Shown: in pieces, positions 35,965-48,507 of the stretch
Position numbering within the stretch: position 1 is the first letter of the stretch
How the letters are laid out: every line of letters begins with the position of its first letter
Source: Lycium barbarum
Taxonomy: Eukaryota > Streptophyta > Magnoliopsida > Solanales > Solanaceae
Direction of reading: 5' to 3'
NCBI RefSeq assembly: GCF_019175385.1
Contig: NC_083339.1
Span: 81,332,120-81,396,119, forward strand
DNA length: 64,000 nt
Program-made: the position numbers and the translations under genes
The notes under the pieces: generated by a model
The model's database searches: none
What the model saw: the letters and a program-made list of their open reading frames with translations, nothing else
Told to the model about the DNA's origin: nothing

Positions 35965-38900
35965 TGTCACACCTCGACTTTACTAGGGTGTGATGGGCAC
36001 CCGACCCTTACTTAGGGCCGAGCGAACCCCCCGACTCCTATTACATACATAATTTTCTGGACCGCTAAATCAAATAAACATGAAATACATAATAAAGCTT
36101 TCTGAAATATTCTTTTGTTTCTTCACATCAATTAAAATATGTAATTATATGAAACTTAGATCATAACATGAATGACGCATCGGCTGATAGAGCCGCTTAC
36201 TGAACTGACAACCACTACCCACAACTCTGTCTGCAAAGTCTCTAACTTCGAACAAGACATCATAGCATAGTACGCTGACTCGGCTACACTCTAGGGCCAA
36301 ATGGAGCTCGCCAACTTCGCTGGAACATCTTCTATAATAGCTTCAACTCATCTGGGTGTACCTACGCAGCATGAAACGCAGCCCCCGAAGAAAAGGGGTC
36401 AGTACGAATAATGTACTGAGTATGTAAGGCATAAATGATAACATAATAAAATAGACAGAACATGAACAACAACATAGTAAAAAACATATGGAAGGTATAA
36501 GAAAAGATACGACTGTAACTGCCTGCCTCTTAAGGCGGAATCATGCATGCTTACTTTTACCTTTATATACATACATAACCTGTCTGAATCACATAACATC
36601 ATTAGCCCGTGTCCGGGCCTCCCGCGTCCGGGGTAATCATCTCATGCCGCCCACTAGTGGTGATCATGCCTGGCCCTCTAGGCTCGGTGTAAACATAGCA
36701 GCCCGCCTTAGCGGTGCCATGCCCGGCCATCTAGGCGCGGTGTAAACATAGCAGCCCGCCTTAGCGGTGACATGCCCGTGCCATATAGACACGGTGTTAT
36801 TATCCATCATAAGCATGCGTAAGAGCCCAACCAAACGTTATAACTTTATCGGAGTGACGTAAGGTCGGAAACCTCCGATTACATTATGGGATGATCATGA
36901 TCGTCATGTCTCACCTTGAAGGAACTAGTATTATAAGGCGAGACGAGCAATGAATAACAGCATACGTAAACAGACTCTGAAGACTCAAAAACAAGTTTCG
37001 GGTCAATCCAATTTAGTATAAGAAAGTTATGAGCGTTTAAAGTACAGAACTTTCTACGATCCTTTCAGAAGCCATTTTTGGAAAATCATTCTTGTCATGG
37101 TCTTCTTAAAAATATTCTCATCCTTAATATCATCAATATCGTCGTAAAACATATCCATTGTTTTTGTCATAAAAGCTTACAAAATCATGAACCTTTGTTT
37201 TGGAAAAGTATAGGCATTTTGGAAAACGTTTACGGGTTACTAGTAAGAGAATCATGCCATAGGATCATAAACTTCTAACTTTTGAAAACAAGGAAGTTAT
37301 GGAAATACTTATGAAATCATAACCTAGGAATCATGCCTTTGAAAGAAAGGGACGAGCCTTAACATACCTGTGCCGCGCCTTACTAGCTACGCTTATTCGT
37401 CCAACTTGTTAGTCTACATTCAAGAAGATCGACACTATCGTTAGATTCATCGACATATACTTGTCTTAGCCTTTCAAATAAATTCACGTATGATCTGCCG
37501 AAATTTCGGCAGCATCTCCCCTGTAAATAGGCCATCCCCGAGAATTTAACTCGGCCCAAATCATCAACCAACAATCCGAGAATGGAACTCGGCCACATTA
37601 TCAATAACAATACCAACAGTTATATTCAATTTAACCGCATGCGATCAAGCCAATATAATCTCTTACATATTCAAGTACTATTTCAAAACCGTTCAAATGA
37701 TATCCAAGATCACTTCAAGTAATTCACATGACACTCAAATTGGTCTAGCCAACATGCTACCTTACCCGAAATCTCCAAGATGCAACAAGGAAATGACAAC
37801 ACATTTCTTCCTCCTAAATTCATGGACTTCACCAACATTCTACACTAACAACTTCATTTCGAATCATTAAATCCTCATTTTCATCATGAAATCCACATCT
37901 TTAACAATCAAAACACTAAATAACATTTATTTATCTTATCTTACCATCACAACCCTTATTCGGCCACCACAACATCATACATATTTTCATGAACTTTTCA
38001 TCTATTTCTATACATTACAACAACGGCCAACATACTACATAAAATTAATTCATTCTTCTAGCACAACATTACACACACACACAGCCAATCACCATGCACA
38101 CTCGGTCACATTCACAACTTCCATATTTCCATGAATTCCATTCATTTCCACATACCACAACATGCACAACTATCCAAAACATATAAAGAGAGGATTAAAT
38201 ACATACCTTTTTCTACTTGATTTTTCACTCGGCTAGGGGCATATATTGCACTATTAAAGGATTGAATTACTCCAACAACCTCTCCATGTTAATGAGGGCC
38301 TTCCGTTTAGTGGAAATACTAGAAGAACAAAATTTTTCTTGATCAATTTCCATGGGGTGTTTTTTTGGAGTCATGGCCGAATAGGCCTATGGGTTCTTCT
38401 CCTTCTCCCCTTTTTTTTGGTTCTTGCTTTCTCTCCAATGTCTTGAATTAAATGATGAACTCATATATATATATATATATATATATAATTCCACAAGCAT
38501 GTGAGGGGCACATGCCCCTCTCTCCATTTTTCTAGATTTTCCCCCCTTTTTCTTGAATTTTTCTTAAGAATAAAAGATGAATTATTTGTCTTACCATGTA
38601 CACTTTGGTCCATATATTTCCATCACATGGCCATAAAAAGAGTGGGGCCCACATACACACACACACACACTTGCACGGCCAACTTGGCCCTTTCAAGAAT
38701 TTTCTTGAACACTTTGGTCCTTCAAGAACTTTCTTGAACACCTTGTGAAATTCCCATTTTGCCCCTAGCCTTTCTACAATATTACCATGAACCATTTTGC
38801 GAATTTCCATTTTTACCCTTAACCTTTCTCAATATTTTCATACAATAATATTCATAAATAATATTCATAACCAATTTGTACGTTAAAATAATTTTGGAAG

Positions 38901-38969
38901 ATGGTCATTTCCTTAACTTTGCCACGACTACCTTGAAATCTCCGAACGTATATAATACGGGATATAACA
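35965..38969 (-). mobile_element. Solo LTR inserted in the D 5' LTR (minus strand)
   Basis: This 3005-bp segment is flanked by CCATG (35960-35964 and 38970-38974). On the minus strand it starts TGTTATATCCCGTATTATATAC and ends GTCGAGGTGTGACA. The ends and several blocks resemble element B LTRs (TTCGCTCGG, GGTGCCCATCACACCC), so it is a related but distinct family. No internal region or second LTR remains. This is the usual footprint of LTR-LTR recombination. A GAGGGGCA/TGCCCCTC palindrome (38503-38520) precedes an AT-rich TATA region (38464-38487). Confidence 0.92.
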
Positions 38970-39565
38970 CCATGATGATGATATTATTGTCTCCCCTCCT
39001 ATGCTACTTCATATGTTGTCTATTATGCTTTTATATCGATGTTGATCATGCTTTACATACTCAGTACATTCTTCGTACTGACGTCCTTTTATTTGTGGAC
39101 GCTGCGTCATGCCCGCAGGTGCACAGGGAGACAGGCTTGACCCATAGCAGCTTTCTTAAAGATTACATAGCAGAGCTCCATTTCATTCGGAGTCGTAGCT
39201 TTTGGGTACTTATTCTTTTGTGTACATAAATATGGGCATAACGGGGTCCTGTCCCGCTCATGTGATATGTTATACTCTTCTTAGAGGCTCGTAGTCACGT
39301 GTATGTGGTTAGATATGTCTGGCCTTGTCGGCCTATGTTTTGTATATCATTTTGTCGGCCTCGTCGGCCCATGTACATTGATGTGGCATAGATGCCTATG
39401 ATGATATAAAGATGTTGTTGTCCAAATGGGACTAGTTTGATGGATGAAAGGAAATGTATGTCTAATTATGTGGCTCACCTAAATGTAAGCATAAGTGTAA
39501 GCTAAGGGGTGCCCGGGTGGGCTAGCACCGGGTGCTCGTCGGGGCCCCCTAGTCGGGTCGTGACG
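38970..39565 (+). repeat. Element D 5' LTR, right part
   Basis: It resumes at CCATGATGATGATATTATTG and matches 45569-46164. It contains the TTACATACTC module (39052-39120). It ends TGACG, where the 3' LTR ends TGACA, so the terminal base has mutated. The primer-binding site follows. Confidence 0.9.
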
Positions 39566-39569
39566 AAAG

Positions 39570-39581
39570 TGGTATCAGAGC
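39570..39581 (+). promoter_or_regulatory. Primer-binding site, element D
   Basis: TGGTATCAGAGC lies four bases after the LTR end. Unlike A-C, only about 90 bp separates it from gag-coding sequence. Confidence 0.92.
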
Positions 39582-39659
39582 AGTTCAGTCCTAGGGTGTG
39601 ATCTTCGGGTCCGACGAGTGAGTTTAGATGTGGGCACAGGCAACAGTTTCCCAGGCATA

Positions 39660-40056
39660 CAGGCCATTCTATGACTAGTGCACCTTCACGGTTTTCGGGC
39701 CAGAGATTTGATCGGTCTACTCATTCCGGGCCGAGTCAGAGTTATTCGGGGTCTCAGTTTAGAGATGATTCGGGTCAGGAAAGGCCACCCGCACCACGAT
39801 GTTCCCAGTGTGGGAAGTTGCATTGGGGTCGATATCGATTGGGCTCAGATGGTTGCTATTCATGCGGTCGACCAGGCCATCTCATGCGTGATTGCCCCTC
39901 AGTACATGTAGAGATAGGACCCAGCCATCAGGGTCAGCAGCCGGATCTTCAGCATCTGTACGCCCTACGGGGCCGGGTTCACATGCGCCAGCCGGCTATG
40001 GTAGAGGCAGAGGGAGAGCCCTCACTTCTAGCGGTCCTTAGCACCGTATTTATGCT
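39660..40056 (+). pseudogene. Element D gag, C-terminal remnant
   Basis: Only the end of gag is present: a Ser/Gly/Arg-rich linker and a zinc knuckle CYSCGRPGHLMRDC (near 39858-39899) with intact C-x2-C-x4-H-x4-C spacing. The capsid portion and most of the leader are missing, because coding sequence starts about 90 bp after the primer-binding site. An internal deletion probably removed around 1 kb. A frameshift just before 40057 separates it from the pol frame. Without capsid the element could not form its own particles. Confidence 0.8.
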
Positions 40057-43000
40057 TTGGCTGGACGCCAAGATCTTGAGTCTTCTCCTGACGTGGTCAC
40101 AGGTATATTATCAGTATTCTTTCATGATGTATATGCTTTGATTGATCCAGGCTCCACATTGTCCTATGTTACTCCATATATTGCGGGTCGATTTGAAGTC
40201 GAGCCGGAGTCGATCAAACCTTTTGAGGTGTCTACACCCGTGGGTGAATCGATAATAGCTAACCGAGTATATAGAGATTGTGTAGTTGTGATATGTGACC
40301 GCCGTACTATAGTTGACTTGCATGAACTAAAGATGACAGATTTTGATGTCATTATGGGTATGGATTGGTTGGCTTCTTGTTATGCCAATGTTGACTGTAG
40401 AATGAAAATGGTTCGTTGCCAATTTCCGGGAGAACCAGTTTTAGAATGGAAAGGAAATACGACATCACCAAAAGGTAGGTTTATTTCCTATGTAAAGGCA
40501 AGGAAAATGTTCACAAAAGGGTGTATTTATCATCTAGTGCGAGTTCAAGATGTAGAAGCTGAGCCGCCGACTCTTTAGTCAGTTCCGGTAGTGAATGAAT
40601 TTCCGGATGTATTCCCGGAAGATCTTCCAGGCCTTCCTCCCGAGCGGGAGATTGAATTTGCTATTGATGTGTTGCCAGACACTAAGCCCATATCTATTCC
40701 TCCCTATAGAATGGAACCCGCAGAATTGAAAGAGTTGAAGGAGCAATTGAAAGATTTGCTTGATAAAGGCTTCATTAGGCCTAGTTCATCCCCGTGGGGA
40801 GCACCCGTATTGTTTGTCCGAAAGAAAGATGGCTCTTTGAGAATGTGCATTGACTATCGGCAATTGAATAAAGTGACGATTAAGAACAAATATCCTATTC
40901 CGAGGATCGATGATTTATTTGATCAATTGCAGGGTGCCAAATGGTTTTCAAAGATCGATTTGAGGTCCGATTATCACCAAGTGAGAGTTAGGGAGAAAGA
41001 TATCCCTAAAACAGCTTTCAGAACAAGATATGGCCATTTTGAGTTCCGAGTAATGTCGTTTGGGCTAACTAATGCACCGGCAGTGTTCATGGACTTGATG
41101 AATGATGTGTTCAGGCCCTTCCTGGATTTATTTGTGATTGTATTCATCGACGATATCTTGGTGTATTCTAGATCCGAGGCAGAACATGCGGATCATTTGC
41201 GTACTGTCCTTGGAGTTCTTCGAACTCGAGAGTTGTTTGCAAAGTTTCCCAAATGCGAGTTTTGGTTGAACTCGGTGGCATTCCTCGGGCATATTGTTGC
41301 GGCCGATGGTATTCGAGTGGATAGTCAAAAGATTGAGGCCGTGAAGACGTGGCCAAGGCCCACAACTCCTACGGAGGTTCGTAGCTTTCTGGGCTTAGCA
41401 AGTTATTACAGGAGATTTGTTGAAGATTTGTCTTCGATTTCAGCACCACTTACAAGATTGACCCAGAAATCGGCAAATTTTTAATGGACAGATGCTTGCG
41501 AACGTAGCTTCCAAGAGTTGAAAGATAGGTTGACTTCTGCACCAGTCTTGACACTTCCAGAGGGATTGGAAGGATATGTTGTTTATTGTGATGCTTCAGG
41601 TGCTGGGCTAGGCTGTGTATTGATGCAACATGGTAAAGCGATTGCGTATGCTTCAAGGCAATTGCGGAAACATGAGAAGAATTATCCAACCCACGATCTA
41701 GAATTGGCTGCAGTGGTTCATGCATTAAAAATATGGAGACATTATCTATATGGTGTCCATGTGGATATTTATACAGATTATAAGAGCCTTCAGTATATCT
41801 TTAAGCAGAAAGAGTTGAATTTGCGGCAACGAAGATGGTTAGAGTTGCTAAAAGATTACGATTTTGATATCTTATATCACCCCGGAAAGGCGAACGTTGT
41901 GGCTGATGCTCTTAGCCGCAGATCCATGGGAAGTCTATGTGAAGTGCGATAAGAAAAGAGAGAAATGACTCGTGAGCTCCAGCGGTTAGCTAGCCTAGGA
42001 GTCCGAGTGATGGACTCAGGTAGCCGGGGAACCACTGTTCGGAATTCAGCGGTTTCGTCGTTAGTAGCAGAAGTGAAAGCGCGAAAATATGAGGATTCCA
42101 TTCTAATGCAATACAGAGATTCACTCTCTCAGAAAGAAGGGTCATTATTTGATATTTCAGGAGACGGAGTTCTCCGATGTCGAGGCAGGTTATGTGTTCT
42201 TGACGTGGCAGGTCTACGCCACCAGATTTTGAGAGAAACTCATTGTTCCCGTTATTCTATCCACCCCGGAGCGACGAAGATGTACCATGATCTCAAGTCT
42301 ATATATTGGTGGAATGGAATGAAGAAAGATATAGCAGAATTTGTAGCTCAATGTCCTAATTGCCAACAAGTGAAAATCGAGCACCAAAAGCCGGGTGGAT
42401 TGTTGCAAGCTATAGAAATCCCAACTTGGAAGTGGGAAGTGATTAATATGGATTTCATCACAGGTCTACCCCGTTCTCGATGTAAGTATGATTCTGTATG
42501 GGTGATTGTCGATAGACTCACAAAGTCAGCTCATTTCTTACCAGTCAGGACGACGTATGTGGCTGAAGATTATGCAAAACTATATGTTAAAGAGATAGTG
42601 AGACTCCATGGTGTTCCAGTATCTATTATCTCGGATAGAGGGACTCAGTTTACAGCTAATTTTTGGACGTCTTTCCAAGAGGGTCTAGGGACCCAAGTGA
42701 GCCTTAGCACGGCATTTCATCCGCAGACCGATGGACAAGCTGAACGTACTATTTAGACTCTTGAAGATATGTTACGGGCATGTATGATAGATTTTGGAGG
42801 TAGTTGGGATGATCATTTGCCACTCATTGAATTTGCTTACAATAATAGTTATCATTCTAGCATTCAAATGGCACCGTATGAGGCTTTACATGGGCGAAAG
42901 TGCAGATCCCCAATTGGATGGTTTGAAACTGGAGAAGCTAAGTTGATAGGGCCAAACTTGGTCCAGCAAGCCATAGAGAAAGTCAAGCTCATACAAGATC

Positions 43001-43524
43001 GGTTGTTAGCGGCTCAAAGTCGCCAGAAGTCCTATGCGGATAATCATCGAAGGGACTTAGAGTTCCAAATTAAAGATTGGGTATTCTTTAAAGTGTCGCC
43101 AATGAAGGGCGTTATGAGATTTGGCAAAAAGGGGAAGCTTAGTCCCCGGTATATAGGGCCTTATGAGATTGTGCGCAAGATAGGCAAGATGGCCTATGAG
43201 TTAGATCTACCTCCAGATTTGGAGTCAGTCCATCCAGTTTTCCATGTCTCGATGCTTCGAAAATGTGTTGGAGATCCTACTAGGATCGTCCCGGTAAATG
43301 ATGTGCAAGTGACAGAGAAACTAGCCTATGATGAAATACCCATTGCCATACTAGATAGGCAAGTAAGGAGGCTTAGAAACAAAGAAGTGGTCTCAGTTAA
43401 AGTTTTGTGGAGAAATAACAATCGAGAAGAAATGACATGGGAAGCGGAAGAAAGTATGCGATCTAAATACCCACATCTATTCCAGCCTTTGGACGAGGGA
43501 CAAGATGAGGCGCCAAAATCATAA
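40057..43524 (+). pseudogene. Element D pol: protease, RT, RNase H, integrase, chromodomain
   Basis: One reading frame runs for about 3.5 kb, broken by four stops: 40576-40578, 41482-41484, 41950-41952 and 42754-42756. Each is a TAA or TAG where a glutamine codon is plausible. Protease has ALIDPGSTLS (near 40135). The reverse transcriptase has [12 protein letters not shown] and FIDDILVYS (near 41145-41170). RNase H has [26 protein letters not shown] and [15 protein letters not shown]. Integrase has the HHCC site (42240-42370) and catalytic MDFITGLP, ISDRGTQF and TDGQAERTI. The C-terminus (about 43330-43500) is a chromodomain with VKVLWRNNNREEMTWEAEESM. It is the best-preserved pol in the window. 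Confidence 0.92.
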
Positions 43525-43725
43525 GGTATGTATACATTCTTTTATGTTTTTGGTCGCGTGAGGCCAAATTTTAATGCTATTATGTTGTGGCCCTATGAGG
43601 CATCGATATTATGGGTTGTTGTGACAGGATGGTAGTGCCATATTACAGAAGAGACTCTGGCGAAATTTCTATGGAATCCCCGAGTGCTTAACATTCGAGG
43701 ACGAATGTTCTTAAAGGGGGAAGAA
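43525..43725 (+). other. Element D 3' untranslated region, PPT hairpin and polypurine tract
   Basis: It contains GGCCCTATGAGGCATCG, similar to stretches in the noncoding interiors of A and C. The hairpin AACATTCG-AGGA-CGAATGTT follows (43690-43709), then AAAGGGGGAAGAA just before the 3' LTR. Confidence 0.82.
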
Positions 43726-46164
43726 TGTTACACCTCGGAAAATCTTTCGTTGGTACGCAAGTGAATGAACTAGTGAAAAATACGAGTAACGGGTTAATGA
43801 TGACTTAAGGGCGTTTTGGGAAAGAGTTATAACGTCCCTTAGATTGCTAATGAAGTGTTAAACAAGTGTTAAGAAGGTTCCATAAGGTTTAGAGATCAAG
43901 CGAAGCGACGAGAACAAGTGCAGTGGACTGATGGGTTATACGGCTCATTATACGGACCGTATAATGTTTTACGGGCCGCATAATGGACCGTAGAACCAAC
44001 ACAGAAAAGGTTGCTCGCTAGTGGAGTTATACGGTCAGTTATACAGACCGTACAAATTTATACGGCCCGTATAATGGACCGTATAACGTTCACAGTGAAG
44101 GGTGAAGGAAAGACACATTTCACGGTCAATTATCCGGACCGTATAATGATTATACGGACCGTATAATGAACCCGACAAATCAGTGATGGGTTATTAAATA
44201 AGGGGCCAAGTTCATGAAATCATTTCCACATTTCATCCTTCTCTCTAAAACATCTCTCTACATTTATTACACAAGTTTTCAAGGATTATAAGCCATCAAC
44301 GACATAAATCAAGTGAATCAAGAGTAAGGAAACCCATTAAAGACCATTCAAGTCAAGAAATCCAAATGGAGGAAAACTAGGGTTTTTGCTCAAGTGGAGT
44401 ATTATCAACTAAGGCTCGTTCCTACAACATCTAAGGTAAGATACATGATATTTATATGTTTTTAAGGTATTTGAGAGTTAAAATGCTTGGACATTAGAAG
44501 AGTATAGCAAAATGGGTCATGAATGATGAATAGTGACGTTTTGAGAAATAGTTTGAATTGAATCATGATTGTTGTTGTGTTGTGGTATGAATGTGTTATA
44601 GATGACGTTAAGACCATGAGATAGACATTGTATGCGAATGGACGAAATCATGTGTTATGGTCTTGAATATGGAAAATTGGAAGTGAATTGAGAATATGGA
44701 TAATATAGGTGACTAAAGGCTATTGTTATGATATTGTAAATGTATTGTTGACGTTTGGGAGTTGAATTACGATATGGAGGAATGTTGTATAAATAAAGGA
44801 TATGCTGTCCGATTTTCTCTAGCTTTAGCCATTTATGCTAGTTGTCGATTCTAACGATAGTATGACCTTGATGAAGGTATAAACGCAAGCGTCGAAAGGG
44901 AACGTGCAAGTGTAGAATAGTTCAACGAAAAGGTATGTAAGGTTAACCCTTCTTTCACAAGGCATGATTCTTTGGCCAATCATTTGTCCTTCTACGAGCT
45001 CACGATGTGCTCCATATGATCCTATTCACAAAAACTACTGAGCCTATGATCCTTGATGTGTACTACAATTGTACTACGTTCCTCATATGATGAGTAAGAC
45101 TATAATACAGACGTAACGATAATGATGATGAGAGTAAAATGATGTTAGAGATGCTTATGAGCTATTATATGTATGTGTGCCTATGAAGGGCTATAATGAA
45201 ACCCCGAGCTTATAATGCCGGGTAGAATATATGTGAATGGATGTATATAGAGTATGTATATGATTACGTAACGCGCGCGCACGTCCGCAAACGGTACGGA
45301 TAACCCTGATGCCTTGGTAGGGCCAGGTAGATATAACCTTGAGCCTTGGTTAGCGAAGTATGTATGAAACACCGAACCTTCAGGGTCGGGCACGCTATGT
45401 ATATATGTATATATATGTGTATGTGCTATGTATATGACATCATTAAGAATACGAATATGTTATGTAAATGAGATGTAAATGATTGTAAGGGTACTTAAGT
45501 ATGGATATGGTTGTATGTATGCGAATACGCAATAGAAACGGAATGTCCCTATGGAAAACAAGTAAGTGCCATGATGATGATATTATTGTCTCCCCTCCTA
45601 TGCTACTTCATATATTGTCTATTATGCTTCTATATCGATGTTGATCTTGCTTTACTTACTCAGTACATTTTTCGTACTGACGTCCTTTTGTTTGTGGATG
45701 TTGCGTCATGCCCACAGGTGCACAGGGAGACAGGCTTGACCCATAGCAGCTTTCTCAGAGATTACATAGCAGAGCTCCATTTCATTCGGAGTCGTAGCTT
45801 TTGGGTACTTATTCTTTTGTGTACATAATTATGGGCATAGCGAGGTCCTGTCCCGCTCATGTGATATGTTATACTCTTCTTAGAGTCTCGTAGTCACGTG
45901 TATGTGGTTAGATATGTTTGTCCTTGTTGGCCTATGTTTTTTCTATCAGTTTGTCGGCCTCGTCGGCCCATGTACATTGATGTGGCATAGATGCCTATGA
46001 TGATATAAAGATGTTGTTGTCCAAATGGGACTAGTTTGATGGATGAAAGGAAATGTATGTCTAATTATGTGGCTCACCTAAATGTAAGCATAAGTGTAAG
46101 CTAAGGGGTGCCCGGGTGGGCTAGCACCGGGTGCTCGTTGCGGCCCCCTAGTCGGGTCGTGACA
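43726..46164 (+). repeat. Element D 3' LTR
   Basis: This uninterrupted LTR is 2439 bp, TGTTACACCTCGG to GGTCGTGACA. It carries the palindrome array at 43934-44165, a TTAAATAAGGGG box near 44193 and the TTACTTACTC module at 45650-45720. It supplies the reference for the 60-bp deletion and the solo-LTR insertion in the 5' copy. Confidence 0.94.
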
Positions 46165-46837
46165 CAATATAGAATTCGATGTCGCGATCAGGTGACATAC
46201 CCGGCAGATCCGATGGGAATACCTTCGCGAACTCGCTCACAATAGGAATGGACTCAAGGGGTGGAGATGCAATAGTCATGTCACGTACATGAGCCAGATA
46301 GGCTAAACACCCCTTATTCACTAACTTCTTCGCTTGAAGGAAGGAAATGATCTTCTTCGGAGCGGGACTAGGAGTACCCCTCTACTCAAGCCTAGGAATG
46401 CCCGACTTTGCTAAGGTAATTGTCTTGGCATGACAATCCAAGATCGCGTGATAAGGAGAAAACCAGGACATACCCATGATAATATCAAAGTCTACCGTCT
46501 CAAGAATAATCAAATCTACCCAAGTGTCATACCCTATAAAAGTAACCAAACATGACCGATAAACTCGATCCTCAACAACAGAATCTCCAATCGGAGTAGA
46601 CACATGAACATGTATATCTATGCTATCACAAGGCAAATCCCAACCATCAGCATGATATGCAGACACATATGAATAAGTCGATTCAGGATCAAACAACACA
46701 GATGTTGCTCTATGACGGACAAAAATGGTACCTGAAATCACAGCATTTGAGGCCTCTGCTTCGAGCCTACCAGAATATGAGTAACAATGGGCCCCACCAT
46801 GTCCAGTATAAGTTCCCCTCTCGCACCCTGGGAACAA
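46165..46837 (-). pseudogene. Element H protease and linker to reverse transcriptase
   Basis: Read leftward it contains the protease region IFVRHRATSVLFDPESTYSY (near 46730-46670). The active-site motif has lost its usual glycine (DPEST). Next come DFDIIMGMSWFSPYHAILDC and a linker LAHVRDMTIASPPLESIPIV to SDLPGMSPDRDIEFYI, where element D interrupts it. A stop at 46382-46384 lies inside the linker. The frame continues at 34174 on the far side of element D. Confidence 0.85.
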
Positions 46838-48294
46838 CCTCTAACTGCCTGGGATCCACCTCTAGAACCATGAGGACCACTGCGGCTTAACTGAGCACCG
46901 CCGCTCTGAGAAGCACCACCTCGACCACCAGATGATGTCGGAGTCCTCGGTGGTTGATAATCCCGCCTGGGTCGGGGGCATCTCCTAGCAACATGCCCAG
47001 CCTCTCCAGAAGAATAACAGGTCAAAAAAGTCAGCGGTTGATAAACTGAAGCTGACGACCTGGATTAAACAACCTTGTTGGCCGGTCGAGAAAATGAACT
47101 CTCGGGAGCTCTCTATTTGGGTGGCTCGCTGGGGGAAGCTTGCAAATCTAAATACATAGGGCGGCTGAAATATGGCTGACACGACCTAGATGGCTGATCG
47201 GCGCCCCTGGAACTAGAACCACCATAACTCCCAATCTGACGTGGTCTCTTGTCGCCATTACCAAATACACGGGCCATAACGCCCTCAACCAAAGAAGCAT
47301 GCTCGACGATGGACTGGAAAGAAGCTCCCATAGCCTCCATCTAAAGGTAAGGAATCTGAAGAGAACCAACTAGCGCACCAACAAAATGCCTGATCCTGTC
47401 AGCCTCAGTAGGGATCAAATAAGTAGAATAATAGGCTAGATACAGATAGCGAGTCACATAGGCCTCCACCGGCATACCCCTCTATTTAAGATGTAGAAAC
47501 TCCTCCCTACACGCCTCTCTCAAAGACCGGGACACATACTTCTTAAGGAAGGCCCGGTAGAACTGTGTCCAAGTTAGGGGAGAGGAACCCTCAGGTCTGT
47601 AAGCAACAAAATACCTCCACCAAGTCTTCGCGTCGCTGCGAAACTTGTAAGACACATAGTCAACTCGATGGGTCTCCACAATCCCCATCCTATGCAGCAA
47701 CTCATGCATATCCAGGATGAATTCATAAGTGTCCTCAGAAGAAGTACCCGAAAACATCAACGGCTCTAACTTCCTAAATCTCCCAACAAGGTCCTGATTA
47801 GACAAGGTCATAATAGCGCCCTCCATGGGCCTAAGATCATCACCAGGAGCAGGTACCGTATCAATACAGAGAGCCATAGCTGCAGCGGGGTGTGCTACCC
47901 GAGTAGGTCTCTGCTCAGGGGTCTGCACCCCAACTCTGGTCTGTGAACCTTCGTCAGGAGTAGTAACACCAGCGGCAGCCTACTGGGCATCTAAATGAAG
48001 TAAGACTCTGTCTATAGTGTCCTGCATGGCCTGATCTGAAGAAACCTCGGGTTGTGTCCGTGCTGGGGCCACACCATCCTCTGCGGCCTGGCCTCGATCA
48101 TACTGATACTCAGGCTTGGGAGACGGAGATCTTTCGCACCGCTGTCCTACCACAGGAGCTCTGCCCAAAAATGGGGCAGCCTCGCGGCCTTTAGCTCTGC
48201 CGCGCCCTCTAGCTGTCGCTCGCCCTCTGGTACCAGCCGCGGCTGAGGGCTCTGGCACTTGCCCTCGGGCCGTAGTAGCTCGAGTCCTCACCAT
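46838..48294 (-). pseudogene. Element H gag, broken
   Basis: The start is Met 48294 (MVRTRATTARGQ), followed by a basic Arg/Gly-rich N-terminus. The retrotransposon gag capsid domain lies at 47928-47482 (FSGTSSEDTYEFILDMHELL, KTWWRYF, LREACREEFLHLK). A linker and a zinc knuckle CYSSGEAGHVARRC (47019-46978) follow, with the second cysteine changed to serine. In-frame stops at 47980-47982, 47482-47484, 47341-47343 and 47113-47115 are all TAG where glutamine is plausible. Another stop near 47065 is TAA. Gag would package the element RNA. Confidence 0.88.
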
Positions 48295-48507
48295 CTGTGA
48301 GAGAATAGATAAGAGTCAGATACTAATTTGATTTCTCCAGATACTAATTAGAATAAAATAGCACGAAAGAATGAAAGAAAGTGAGATTTCCTTAATGTCC
48401 TATGGCCTATCGCAGATAAGTACGGAGCTCATCATACCGATCCACGAAACTCTGCTAGACACACTCTTGTATTATAGACCGGGTAACCTAGGGCTCTGAT
48501 ACCAACT
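48295..48507 (-). promoter_or_regulatory. Element H leader and primer-binding site
   Basis: On the minus strand the 5' LTR ends at 48508, three bases follow, then TGGTATCAGAGC (48504-48493). An untranslated leader of about 200 bp runs to the gag start at 48294. Confidence 0.88.

Larger units (their letters stand above)
34175..46164 (+). mobile_element. Element D: chromovirus with partial gag and nearly complete pol
   Basis: This 11,990-bp element includes a solo LTR inserted in its 5' LTR. Target duplication CAATA is at 34170-34174 and 46165-46169. LTRs are 34175-39565 (interrupted) and 43726-46164. It splits H between protease and reverse transcriptase. Five differences in the first 206 LTR bases suggest an age between B and C. 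The chromodomain at the pol C-terminus places it in the chromovirus (Tekay/Del-like) group. Confidence 0.93.

Noticed and set aside
38655..38670. CA microsatellite as a regulatory site
   Set aside because: Short simple repeat inside the solo LTR with no supporting context.
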